NCBI GenBank assembly: GCA_002633115.1
Contig: NWBJ01000120.1
Coordinates: 22,696 to 86,695 of the forward strand
Length of the DNA: 64,000 nt
Direction of reading: 5' to 3'
DNA from: Muribaculaceae bacterium Zag1
GTDB taxonomy: Bacteria; Bacteroidota; Bacteroidia; Bacteroidales; Muribaculaceae
In this document: one piece after another, positions 8,582 through 18,966 of the stretch
Position numbering within the stretch: position 1 is the stretch's first letter
Layout of the letters: each line of letters starts with the position of its first letter
The notes under the pieces: model-generated
What the model was told of the DNA's origin: nothing
The model's input: only the letters and a program-made list of their open reading frames with translations
Database searches by the model: none
Translations under genes and position numbers: made by a program

Positions 8582-9395
8582 CCCCTTGACGCCGAGCGGC
8601 CTCACCGCTCGGCGCTTGCGGTTTTGCGCCATTGCTATGCTGCTCCTATGCTTGGCTTCATGCAATGGCATACCGAGCTATGTGGTCGGGCCGAAGAAAA
8701 TGTCGGAGGTGTTGGCCGATATGCACACGGCCGAGGCTGTGATCGATATGCGCCACAATCAGTATCCCAACGATTCGACCAAGTTGGCCCTCAAGCAGTC
8801 GGTGTTTGAGGCCAATGGCATCACGCAGCGTGATTTCGACACTTCGCTTGTGTGGTATGCCCATCACATGGACAAATACATCGACCTGTACCAGCGCACA
8901 ATCGAAATCCTCGAGAAGCGCAGCGCGCAGGCCGGCAGCTTGGCCATGGCGGTGTCGATGTCGATGGCTGGCGACTCGGTCAATGTGTGGGGCGCCTCGC
9001 CTTTTATCCTGCTCACCGACAAGTTGCCTTCGCGAATGGTGACTTTTGATATTTCGGCTGATGAGAACTGGGAGCCGGGTGACTCGTATGTGTGGCGTAT
9101 CAAGCTGATCGATGGCGAAGGCTCGAATGTCAACTGGAACATCACAGCCAATTACACCGACAGCATTGTCGAGTTTATCAGCCTCAACACTACTATGCAG
9201 GGCTGGAATGAAATCACATTCATCTCAGACAGCACAAAACAGATGCAGCGGCTGCGTGGAGCCTTCGAGGCCACCAACGACAACAAGCCCATGCTCTGGG
9301 TTGACAGCATACAGCTGTTGCGCAAGCGCCTCAACCCCCAGACCTATCGCCTGCGTCATCGCCAACGCGCCTATCCCGACCTCACCACCTATTAA
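8523..9395 (+). CDS. DUF4296-type lipoprotein
   Basis: A 290-residue predicted lipoprotein. A lysine-rich N-region and a hydrophobic stretch (FCAIAMLLLCLASCNG) lead to a lipobox with the acceptor Cys at residue 47 from the first ATG. The segment MSEVLADMHTAEAVID is typical of the DUF4296 family that commonly follows lspA in Bacteroidetes. The rest is an uncharacterised beta-rich domain. Several in-frame ATGs (8523, 8538, 8547, 8550) precede the signal peptide, so the true start is uncertain; the first three lie inside lspA. The function is unknown. The genomic pairing suggests cell-envelope maturation. Confidence 0.8.
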   Translation: MLKKSMHGMMKKKKTIKKHNPLTPSGLTARRLRFCAIAMLLLCLASCNGIPSYVVGPKKMSEVLADMHTAEAVIDMRHNQYPNDSTKLALKQSVFEANGITQRDFDTSLVWYAHHMDKYIDLYQRTIEILEKRSAQAGSLAMAVSMSMAGDSVNVWGASPFILLTDKLPSRMVTFDISADENWEPGDSYVWRIKLIDGEGSNVNWNITANYTDSIVEFISLNTTMQGWNEITFISDSTKQMQRLRGAFEATNDNKPMLWVDSIQLLRKRLNPQTYRLRHRQRAYPDLTTY

Positions 9396-9396
9396 T

Positions 9397-9612
9397 ATGC
9401 CCAAAATCCCCTATAAAAAAGTATTGGCCCACCGAATCCTCCACGAGGGCAAAACCTACGTCATGTCAATCGCCGAGATTTCCCCCGATGGCAAGAACGT
9501 GAAGGTTTATCCTTATACAGAGGAAACCCCTGGAACAGCATTTATAAACGGAGCCATCGAAATCATGAAGGATTCCGATGGCAAAATTATAATAATGAAA
9601 AATGAAAAATGA
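9397..9612 (+). CDS. Small hypothetical protein, 71 residues
   Basis: The ATG at 9397 lies right after the stop codon of the DUF4296 gene, suggesting translational coupling. The product is soluble and beta-rich (VLAHRILHEGKTYVMSIAE, then PDGKNVKVYPYTEETPGT) with no signal peptide. I do not recognise its family. The last residues (MKNEK) and the stop codon are encoded by heptamer AATGAAA repeats that lead into the 9608-9655 palindrome, so the repeat appears to have captured the end of the gene. Confidence 0.7.
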   Translation: MPKIPYKKVLAHRILHEGKTYVMSIAEISPDGKNVKVYPYTEETPGTAFINGAIEIMKDSDGKIIIMKNEK

Positions 9613-9690
9613 AGAATGAAAAATACCATCCGGATGGTATTTTTCATTCTTCATTCTTCATTCTTCATTTTTCACTTTTCATTTTATTAT
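9594..9690. repeat. Heptamer repeats (AATGAAA)n in inverted orientation around a palindrome
   Basis: About four AATGAAA-like heptamers run from 9594 to 9624, and their complement (TTCATTC / TTTCATT) runs from about 9641 to 9685. The two arrays flank the perfect palindrome at 9608-9655 between convergent genes. Similar heptamer arrays recur at 20625-20666, 40996-41130 and, with a different unit, 49370-49397. Confidence 0.65.
9608..9655. terminator. 48-bp perfect palindrome, bidirectional terminator between convergent genes
   Basis: Positions 9608-9631 are the exact reverse complement of 9632-9655, with centre ACCATCCGGATGGT. The A-rich left arm and T-rich right arm give a hairpin with U tracts in both reading directions. 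It lies between the 71-residue gene on plus and the aminotransferase on minus, as expected for a shared terminator. Confidence 0.7.
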
Positions 9691-10870
9691 ACGCCTCCAG
9701 GGCATGCCCCAGTATCTCCAGTGCCCGCTTCAGGTCATCCTTATTAAGCACGTAGGCGAGGCGCACCTCATCACGGCCCTTTGACGGGTCGGAGTAGAAG
9801 CCCGATGCCGGGGCCATCATGACTGTTGCCCCCTCGTATTCAAAGTCGGATAGGCACCAAGCGCAGAACTCCTCAGCATCCTCCACCGGCAGTTTTGCCA
9901 CGGTGTAGAATGCTCCCATTGGGATAGGGGAGTACACCCCCGGGATGCGGTTGAGGCCGTCGACTAGGCATTTCCTGCGCTCTACATATTCGTCATACAT
10001 CTCGCGCTGATACTCGATCGGCGCATCGATGCTGGCCTCGGCCACGATTTGGCCTATCAATGGGGGCGACAGGCGAGCCTGGCAGAATTTCAGCACGGTC
10101 TGCAGCACCTTCTTATTCTTAGTGCACAGTGTGCCGATGCGGATGCCGCACTCGCTGTAGCGTTTCGACACCGAGTCAATCAGTATCACATTCTGGTCGA
10201 TGTCGGGCAGGTGGCATGCGCTGATGTAGGGCGACCCGGTATAGATAAACTCGCGATACACCTCATCGCTGAATAGGTACAGGTCATATTTCTGCACCAG
10301 ATGGCGTATCTGCTCCATCTCGCGCCGGGTGTACAGGTAGCCCGTGGGGTTGTTGGGGTTGCAAATCAAGATTGCGCGGGTGCGCTCGGTGATCAGGTCC
10401 TCAAATTTGTCGATGTCGGGCAGCGCGAAGCCGTCTTCGATCGACGAAGTGATAGGTTTGATTACCGCGCCGGCGCTGATGGCAAATGCCATGTAGTTGG
10501 CATACGCCGGTTCCGGCACTATTATTTCATCACCGGGGTTGAGACAGCTCATGAATGCGAACAGCACTGCTTCGCTGCCGCCGTTGGTCACGATGATGTC
10601 CTCAGGGGTGAGATTGATTGAATATTTGGCATAGTATTCAGCCAGTTTCTTGCGCAGGCTGAGGAAGCCCTGGCTCGGGCTGTATTCGAGTACTTTCAGG
10701 TCGATATGCTTCAGAGCCTCCAAGCCGCACTGCGGGCTCGGCAGGTCTGGCTGACCGATGTTGAGGCGGTACACCTTGATGCCGCGCTGTTCGGCCGCGT
10801 AGGCCAAGGGGGCCAGTTTGCGAATCGGTGATTCGGGCATTTCTGCGCCTCTGATTGAAATTTGTGGCAT
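9665..10870 (-). CDS. PLP-dependent class I/II aminotransferase (aspartate aminotransferase family)
   Basis: A cytoplasmic fold-type I aminotransferase of 401 residues. Visible family features are the cofactor-binding segment TNGGSEAVLFAF, the NPNNPTG motif, SDEVYREF, and SVSKRYSECGIRIG carrying the PLP-binding lysine. The likely reaction is transfer of amino groups between aspartate or another amino acid and 2-oxoglutarate; the exact substrate cannot be read from sequence. Reading can extend upstream to 11020, but the extension runs across the -7 promoter element at 10900-10907, so the ATG at 10870 (MPQISIRG) is the start. The gene is transcribed divergently from the beta-galactosidase gene and ends against the 9608-9655 terminator. 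Confidence 0.9.
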   Translation of the reverse strand: MPQISIRGAEMPESPIRKLAPLAYAAEQRGIKVYRLNIGQPDLPSPQCGLEALKHIDLKVLEYSPSQGFLSLRKKLAEYYAKYSINLTPEDIIVTNGGSEAVLFAFMSCLNPGDEIIVPEPAYANYMAFAISAGAVIKPITSSIEDGFALPDIDKFEDLITERTRAILICNPNNPTGYLYTRREMEQIRHLVQKYDLYLFSDEVYREFIYTGSPYISACHLPDIDQNVILIDSVSKRYSECGIRIGTLCTKNKKVLQTVLKFCQARLSPPLIGQIVAEASIDAPIEYQREMYDEYVERRKCLVDGLNRIPGVYSPIPMGAFYTVAKLPVEDAEEFCAWCLSDFEYEGATVMMAPASGFYSDPSKGRDEVRLAYVLNKDDLKRALEILGHALEAYNKMKSEK

Positions 10871-10899
10871 GCTTTTGTAGCGTTTTCTTAAAGTTTGTG

Positions 10900-10907
10900 C
10901 AAAGTTA
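10900..10907 (-). promoter_or_regulatory. -7 element of the aminotransferase gene
   Basis: TAACTTTG on the minus strand, 30 bp upstream of the ATG at 10870. It rules out the longer N-terminal extension. No clear -33 is seen. Confidence 0.55.
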
Positions 10908-10963
10908 CGAATTTTTGTCCTAATTTGACGAATATTTACCGTGTTGTTGTAAAGTTTTATTCG

Positions 10964-10971
10964 TAAATTTG
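10964..10971 (+). promoter_or_regulatory. -7 element of the beta-galactosidase gene
   Basis: TAAATTTG lies about 98 bp upstream of the ATG at 11069. TTG triplets at 10944-10949 are a possible but closely spaced -33. The transcript would begin just before the two direct repeats at 10977-11036, placing them in the 5' leader. Confidence 0.5.
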
Positions 10972-10976
10972 TAAAG

Positions 10977-11036
10977 TAAGTAACAAACTTACACCTTAAA
11001 CCATAAAATGTAAGTAACAAACCTACACCTTAAACC
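10977..11036 (+). repeat. Two 26-bp direct repeats in the leader of the beta-galactosidase gene
   Basis: Copies at 10977-11002 and 11011-11036 differ at one base and repeat with a 34-bp period. Each starts TAAGTAACAAAC and ends CACCTTAAACC. They lie between the -7 element and the start codon. Confidence 0.6.
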
Positions 11037-11047
11037 GCTTTATGTAA

Positions 11048-14143
<3,096 letters not shown>

Positions 14144-14145
14144 TC

Positions 14146-14395
14146 CTCATAACGTAAGCACGAAAAACGTAAGCACATAAAACGTAAGCACGTAAGCTTA
14201 ACGTAAGCACAAAAATAATGGATTCGGTATTTTTATCGAATCCATTTTTTTATTCCATTAATTTTTATCCCCTTATTTTTTATCTCCATTAATTTTTATC
14301 TTCTTTAATTTTTTATCTCCATTAATTTTTTATCCCCATCGGTGTGCTTACGTTAAACTTACGTGCTTACGTTTTTCGTGCTTATGTTTTGACAT
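14146..14395. repeat. Inverted CGTAAGCAC repeat arrays flanking an A/T-rich tandem repeat
   Basis: The left arm, about 14151-14210, contains four to five CGTAAGCAC units. The right arm, about 14345-14389, is its reverse complement over roughly 43 positions with two mismatches and one 15-nt indel. Between them are the 14217-14251 terminator and several tandem copies of a T-rich unit near TCTCCATTAATTTTT (about 14260-14338). No coding sequence is seen in 14144-14429. The structure resembles a repetitive or mobile-derived spacer, but no transposase is present. Confidence 0.6.
14217..14251 (+). terminator. Rho-independent terminator after the GH2 gene
   Basis: A 10-bp stem, 14217-14226 with 14237-14246, loop of 10 nt, followed by a run of T to 14251. 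Confidence 0.75.
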
Positions 14396-14421
14396 AAAAA
14401 AGGCTTGCCTACGGCAAGCCT
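14396..14421 (-). terminator. Terminator of the initiator tRNA
   Basis: On the minus strand a 9-bp stem (14421-14413 with 14409-14401, AGGCTTGCC arms, 3-nt loop) is followed by six U residues, starting 8 nt after the tRNA 3' end. Confidence 0.8.
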
Positions 14422-14429
14422 CTCTGTTG

Positions 14430-14501
<72 letters not shown>

Positions 14502-14590
14502 ATATTTTGATAGTGCAAAGGTACGAACTTTATTTGAATTGACAATAGCCTTTAACACTCTTTAACTATAATTTTTCTCATGAATGGACC

Positions 14591-15046
14591 TCATCTTAGG
14601 TAATAATCCACGCAAACGCTTATCTGATAGGGAGTTGCGCCGCTGCTCACTCGCGCTGGGGCCGACCGCTCGTAATACCATACTTTCTGTTTATCCCAGC
14701 TCGCAAACCTCAATTGGCGCGTCTGGCCCGGAGGAATCACCTCGCGCGCCTCGACCTGGCGCTGATGCAGCTGCCTCCCTGAGGCATCCATATATTCAAT
14801 CGTAAGCCCTACGCCCTTTATTGTGTCAGCCGCGCAGAGATTTGTGGCAAAGAGCGTCTCGTAGCTCGACCGCAGGGTCTTTTCATATCCGCTCAGCCGC
14901 AACGAATCGGTGCAATCCCTCACGGTATCGCCCACAGCCACCCCGTAAGAGCCGTCGCCAAGTCGCAGTCCCGGCCGCGTGGTGCGCTGCCCCATGGCCA
15001 TACCAGCCCACCCCAAAAGGCATAAATAGACAACGATACGTTTCAT
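14591..15046 (-). CDS. Small secreted protein, unknown function
   Basis: A 151-residue protein with a signal peptide (MKRIVVYLCLLGWAGMAMGQ) predicted to be periplasmic. The mature part has a single CTDSL cysteine region, a second cysteine in NLCAADT and a beta-rich C-terminus ending SVCVDYYLR. I do not recognise the family. The start at 15046 overlaps the upstream gene's stop as ATGA, so the two are translationally coupled; an ATG two codons earlier is also possible. It is the last gene of a minus-strand run from purC or menG. Confidence 0.7.
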   Translation of the reverse strand: MKRIVVYLCLLGWAGMAMGQRTTRPGLRLGDGSYGVAVGDTVRDCTDSLRLSGYEKTLRSSYETLFATNLCAADTIKGVGLTIEYMDASGRQLHQRQVEAREVIPPGQTRQLRFASWDKQKVWYYERSAPARVSSGATPYQISVCVDYYLR

Positions 15047-15579
15047 AGGCATGGCTTGAAATTGTCCGTATCGATGGGATACACTCGCTTTGCCCCGATC
15101 AGCCCATCGGGATTGTCGGGCTTGGTGATGGTCATACGCATGAAATAGGGGAGCCATCGCCTGAACGACACGCTCGAGCGGTCGGAATATGGCTTGAACC
15201 GCAGATACCCGTCAGCCACATCCACCACTGCCCGCGATTTCTTGATCTTGGAGTTGGATATCTTGCTGGCATCGAGACTGGCGTCATACCGTCCTTTGGT
15301 AGGGGTGTCGGTCAGCTCTCCCACCTTTGTCCCGGCCGGGATATCCAATCGCGGCGAGTCAAGCAGATGAATATCGTAGGTCGATTCCGTAGCGCGCACG
15401 ATGCATAGCGTGGCCCCGTCGGCCGGGAATTGCCAGATGCCCTCGACCGGCTCCAGGGCGTGCTGCGCCAGCCGGCACTCCACGCTGTCGCGATGCCACT
15501 GCTGCCCAAAAGACACGCTTGGCACCATGACAATGCACAGTGCCAAGCAACCTATAGAAAAAATGAAACGTCTTCTCAT
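15043..15579 (-). CDS. Secreted protein, unknown function
   Basis: A 178-residue protein with a typical signal peptide (MRRRFIFSIGCLALCIVMVP, cleavage probably after SFG). The mature protein starts near QQWHRDSVECRLAQ and has a lipocalin-like opening (EGIWQFPADGATLCIVRA), suggesting a small beta-barrel or sandwich; this is inference only. It lies 12 bp after the DUF3078 gene and overlaps the next gene by four bases, so all three are likely one operon with an envelope role. Confidence 0.72.
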   Translation of the reverse strand: MRRRFIFSIGCLALCIVMVPSVSFGQQWHRDSVECRLAQHALEPVEGIWQFPADGATLCIVRATESTYDIHLLDSPRLDIPAGTKVGELTDTPTKGRYDASLDASKISNSKIKKSRAVVDVADGYLRFKPYSDRSSVSFRRWLPYFMRMTITKPDNPDGLIGAKRVYPIDTDNFKPCL

Positions 15580-15591
15580 TTAGCCAATGGG

Positions 15592-16965
15592 TCAGATAGT
15601 GCTGAAGGTGTAAGCGAAGCCGAGCGAGAGGATTTCCTTGATCTGGAGTTTCTTCCAATGCCCGTATTCGGCATAGTACGGCGTCTCGGTGTCGTAGCGG
15701 AAATGCACAAACAGCTGCGTGGTCAGGAAGCGGTTGATCTCAAAAACCACAGTGTTTTCCCAATCGGCGTAGGCCGACTTATAATCGGTAAAAGCGAACA
15801 GCCGCGAACTCAGCTTGATATTGTACGCTATGGTCCAAGCCAGTTTGCACTCCACGCTGCTACCAAACGAGTGCTTGAAATGCTTGCCCTCGTCGATGCT
15901 GTACGATGTCTCATCCACCCGCTTGTTGGTGCAAATGTCGAGGTTGTAGCTCAATGGGGCTATCGAGGCATCGAACGTGTACTTCGGTCCGGTGGTGTTG
16001 TATGTGACACCAAGACCGAGGGTCAGTGTGGCTGGCGACATGAATGCGGCGTTGAGCACATTCGAGTTTTTGGCATAGTTGTTGAGGAACTGCGTCTTAA
16101 ACTGCCCCGTCACCGAATAATACCATTTGTCGCGAGCCTTGATACCGAACACAGTGTTGATTTGGAATATGTCTTGCGAGATGTTGTAGTTGCGCAGCGA
16201 ATCGTCGGGAGCGTTGTTGATGCCGAGTTTGTACTGGAATGTGTTCTCAAACAGGAGCTTCGGATGGTACTTCTGGTTGAGCTTGACATTGTAGTACAGG
16301 TTGAGCAGCGCATTCAGGTTGTTGTTGCCGCCCTGGTACCAGTTGGGCGAGATGTAGGCCTCAGAGAATTGCAGCGAGGCATTGAATGTGCGCATCCAGT
16401 GCTTCTTCTTGATGATTACGGGCCCGAAGGTTGTCTGGTCGGCCTTCTCCACGTCGCTCAGGTCGCGTATCACAATCGAGTGCTCGTCGGGGTTGACCTC
16501 GACCACCCATTCCTTGGGCGATTCGGGCAGAAACTCTACATTGTAGGGCGCGGCCGAGGGGTTGCGGATTACCATCCTCTGTAAGATGGCTCGCGAGCGG
16601 CGGCTGACAGATGCGTCATCCTCCATCCAGCGCAGGGCTGGATTGCCCGAATATTCAGGGGTGAATATCGATGTGGTGTCGGGCATCTGGTAGGATGAGA
16701 ATACCGCCGGCAAGAAGAAACTCCTCGGCAGGGGCTTGGTGCTCATCAGGGTGTCGGGTGCGTAGCACTCAATAATAAAAGAATCAGCCAATGATTCGTA
16801 GAACACGGGAATTTCTTCTGCCATGACCGAATCATTCAGGGCTTGGAGGTTGTCGATGGCCACTGAATCAGGTTCGGAAGCCGAGTTGAAATACATGGCT
16901 TGCCCTCGGGCCCAGAGGGCCGTCAGCAGGCATGCGGCAGATAGAATGGCAATTTTGATGTTCAT
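15592..16965 (-). CDS. DUF3078-like outer-membrane beta-barrel protein
   Basis: A 457-residue protein with a signal peptide (MNIKIAILSAACLLTALWARG). The C-terminal two-thirds alternate aromatic and polar residues and end with aromatic-rich LSLGFAYTFSTI, as in outer-membrane barrels. The segment EAYISPNWYQGGNNNLNALL fits the DUF3078 family of Bacteroidetes. The substrate or function is unknown. The gene lies 40 bp downstream of menG and directly upstream of two small secreted proteins. Confidence 0.75.
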   Translation of the reverse strand: MNIKIAILSAACLLTALWARGQAMYFNSASEPDSVAIDNLQALNDSVMAEEIPVFYESLADSFIIECYAPDTLMSTKPLPRSFFLPAVFSSYQMPDTTSIFTPEYSGNPALRWMEDDASVSRRSRAILQRMVIRNPSAAPYNVEFLPESPKEWVVEVNPDEHSIVIRDLSDVEKADQTTFGPVIIKKKHWMRTFNASLQFSEAYISPNWYQGGNNNLNALLNLYYNVKLNQKYHPKLLFENTFQYKLGINNAPDDSLRNYNISQDIFQINTVFGIKARDKWYYSVTGQFKTQFLNNYAKNSNVLNAAFMSPATLTLGLGVTYNTTGPKYTFDASIAPLSYNLDICTNKRVDETSYSIDEGKHFKHSFGSSVECKLAWTIAYNIKLSSRLFAFTDYKSAYADWENTVVFEINRFLTTQLFVHFRYDTETPYYAEYGHWKKLQIKEILSLGFAYTFSTI

Positions 16966-17005
16966 ACTTATATAAGAATGTGAATGATTAGTCGGGTGGG
17001 GGCTT

Positions 17006-17767
17006 TCAGCCCTTGAGGGCGGTATATATGGTGCATACGCCGAATGTCAGAGGCTTGTACTGGGCTTGTCTGAACCCCGCCTCCTCGATTAGGGCGGTCA
17101 TCTGCTGCCCTTGCGCCACGGCGGCGATGCTCTCGGGCAGGTAGGCGTAGGCGCGAGTGTCGTGCGACACCAGCCGACCCGCAGACGGGATGACATGCTT
17201 GGTGTAAAATCCGTAGAGAGGCTTGGCCCATGCCGAGGTGGGGGTCGACAGCTCGATCACGCACAGCATGCCGCCGGGCTTGAGCACCCTCAGCATCTCG
17301 CGGTAGCCCTGGCTGAGCTTCTCGAAATTCCTGACGCCGTAGGCGACCGTGACACAGTGGAAGGTGTCGTCGGCGAACGGCAACGCCAGGCAGTCGGCCA
17401 CGCCGACGGCTATGCGATGGCTCAGCCCCTGCTTCTCCACCTTTTTGCGGCCCACCTCGATCATGCCTGTCGACAGGTCGATGCCAGTGATGCGGCTCTC
17501 CTTGATGCTCTTGGCCAGCAGGATTGCCAGGTCGGCGGTGCCGGTGGCCACGTCGAGGATCTCGGGCGTCTTAGCCTCCATGGCCGACAAGTGGCGCCGT
17601 ATCAGGCCTACGGCCCGGCGGCGCCATAGCTTGTCGATGCCGAGGGTCATGGCTCGGTTCATGAAATCGTAGGCGGGAGCGATGTTGTCAAACATCTCTC
17701 TCACCTGTTCTCCCTTGTGGCGCTTATCGCCCTGGTATGGATTCACTCTCTCAGCTCCCTCGGACAT
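17006..17767 (-). CDS. menG: Demethylmenaquinone methyltransferase
   Basis: SAM-dependent UbiE/MenG methyltransferase, 253 residues, that converts demethylmenaquinone to menaquinone, the respiratory quinone of Bacteroidales. Visible motifs: MFDNIAPAYDFMNRAMTLG at the N-terminus, SAM-binding ILDVATGTADLAI, GIDLSTGMI, and the family C-terminal GGMLCVIELSTPTSAW. It acts at the cytoplasmic face of the membrane. A 21-bp imperfect inverted repeat at 17792-17852 lies just upstream of the start. It is followed by the DUF3078 gene after 40 bp. Confidence 0.95.
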   Translation of the reverse strand: MSEGAERVNPYQGDKRHKGEQVREMFDNIAPAYDFMNRAMTLGIDKLWRRRAVGLIRRHLSAMEAKTPEILDVATGTADLAILLAKSIKESRITGIDLSTGMIEVGRKKVEKQGLSHRIAVGVADCLALPFADDTFHCVTVAYGVRNFEKLSQGYREMLRVLKPGGMLCVIELSTPTSAWAKPLYGFYTKHVIPSAGRLVSHDTRAYAYLPESIAAVAQGQQMTALIEEAGFRQAQYKPLTFGVCTIYTALKG

Positions 17768-17791
17768 AACACATATTTATATTTAGGTAGG

Positions 17792-17852
17792 AACCGCGGA
17801 TTTGCACAGATTTACAAAGATGCCCGACGGGAATCCGTGCCAATCCGTGGTT
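17792..17852. repeat. Imperfect 21-bp inverted repeat between menG and purC
   Basis: 17792-17812 matches the reverse complement of 17832-17852 at 18 of 21 positions, with a 19-nt loop; the right arm is followed by TTTT. It contains GGATTTGCAC / GTGCCAATCC. It could be a terminator or a dispersed repeat. Confidence 0.55.
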
Positions 17853-17874
17853 TTTTCATTATAAATTATCCTTG

Positions 17875-18825
17875 TTATAGGGTCAAGGTGGCGAGGAAGT
17901 CGAGCACGTTTTTGGCGATGCGGTCCTCGAGGTGCTCCTCCGGAGCCTTGACGAATTTCTCGCCGGTGATGTGCTCATACAGCTCGATGTAGCGGTCAGA
18001 GACGCTCTCGCAGAACTCGTCGGTCATCTCCGGCACCTGCTGCCCGGCCTTGCCCATGAATCCATGGTCCATCAGCCACTGGCGCACAAATTCCTTTGAC
18101 AGCTGGCGCTGTGGCTTGCCCTCCTCAAACAGTTTCTGGTATGTGTCGGCGTAGAAATAGCGCGACGAGTCGGGGGTGTGGATCTCGTCGATAAGGATGA
18201 CCTTGCCGTCGCGCTTGCCAAGCTCATACTTGGTGTCGACCAGGATCAAGCCCTTGTCGGCTGCCATCTTGGTGCCGATGTCAAATAGTGTGCGGGTGTA
18301 CTGCTCCATCTGCTCATAGTCGGCCTTGTCGACCAGCCCTTGGGCTATGATTTGCTCCCGGGAGATGTTCTCATCGTGTCCGGCCTCGGCCTTGGTGGTG
18401 GGGGTGATGATGGGCTCGGGGAATTTCTGGTTCTCCTTCATGCCGTCGGGGAGCTTGACGCCGCATATCTCGCGGGCGCCGGCTGCGTATTCGCGCCAGG
18501 CGCTGCCGGTCAGGTAGCCGCGTATGATCATCTCAACCTTGAATCCCTCGCATTTCATGCCCACGGTGACCATGGGGTCGGGGGTAGAGATTTTCCAGTT
18601 GGGCACGGCGTGGGCGGTGGCATCGAGGAATTGCGAAGCAATCTGGTTAAGCACTTGGCCCTTGTAGGGGATTCCCTTGGGCAGGATTACGTCAAATGCT
18701 GAGATGCGGTCGGTAGCGACCATCACAAGCAGCTCATCGTTGATGTCGTAGACATCGCGCACCTTGCCATGGTACACGCTCATTTGCTTCGGGAAATGGA
18801 AGTCAGTTTTTGTCAGTGTAATCAT
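17875..18825 (-). CDS. purC: SAICAR synthetase (phosphoribosylaminoimidazole-succinocarboxamide synthase)
   Basis: A 316-residue purine-biosynthesis enzyme joining CAIR and aspartate with ATP. Landmarks are KVRDVYDI (ATP-binding N-terminus), [16 protein letters not shown]-equivalent [13 protein letters not shown] region (here [17 protein letters not shown]), [13 protein letters not shown] and [13 protein letters not shown]. The length matches the longer bacterial/fungal type of the enzyme. It stands between phoH and menG on the same strand with gaps over 100 bp, so it may be transcribed on its own. Confidence 0.96.
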   Translation of the reverse strand: MITLTKTDFHFPKQMSVYHGKVRDVYDINDELLVMVATDRISAFDVILPKGIPYKGQVLNQIASQFLDATAHAVPNWKISTPDPMVTVGMKCEGFKVEMIIRGYLTGSAWREYAAGAREICGVKLPDGMKENQKFPEPIITPTTKAEAGHDENISREQIIAQGLVDKADYEQMEQYTRTLFDIGTKMAADKGLILVDTKYELGKRDGKVILIDEIHTPDSSRYFYADTYQKLFEEGKPQRQLSKEFVRQWLMDHGFMGKAGQQVPEMTDEFCESVSDRYIELYEHITGEKFVKAPEEHLEDRIAKNVLDFLATLTL

Positions 18826-18861
18826 TGTATCTTTGATTTAAATTTTTGGTAACAATTATTG

Positions 18862-18966
18862 TCGTGGCCGCTCGTGGCAATCGTGGCCGCTCGAGTTGGT
18901 CCGAGGGAGGTCGAGTGGGGCTCCCCCAGCAGGCGGTAACCTCCCCCCCCTTAAGGGGTTAGGGGG
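18862..18966. repeat. Intergenic repeats: CGTGGCCGCTCG pair and a CCCCTTAAGGGG palindrome
   Basis: CGTGGCCGCTCG occurs twice between 18862 and 18893. A C-rich/G-rich segment centred on CCCCTTAAGGGG (18947-18958) follows and contains the phoH stop codon region. The same kind of C5TAAC4TTAAG5 sequence is familiar as an intergenic repeat in Bacteroidetes genomes; dispersion is not visible within this window. Confidence 0.5.

Noticed and set aside
14146..14395. CRISPR array
   Set aside because: The CGTAAGCAC units are too short and irregular, lie in inverted arms, have no spacers of uniform length, and no cas genes are present.
15430..16584. A 384-codon plus-strand open frame
   Set aside because: It is antisense to the DUF3078 gene and the small secreted gene, lacks a promoter or start context, and its composition mirrors the opposite strand's codon bias.
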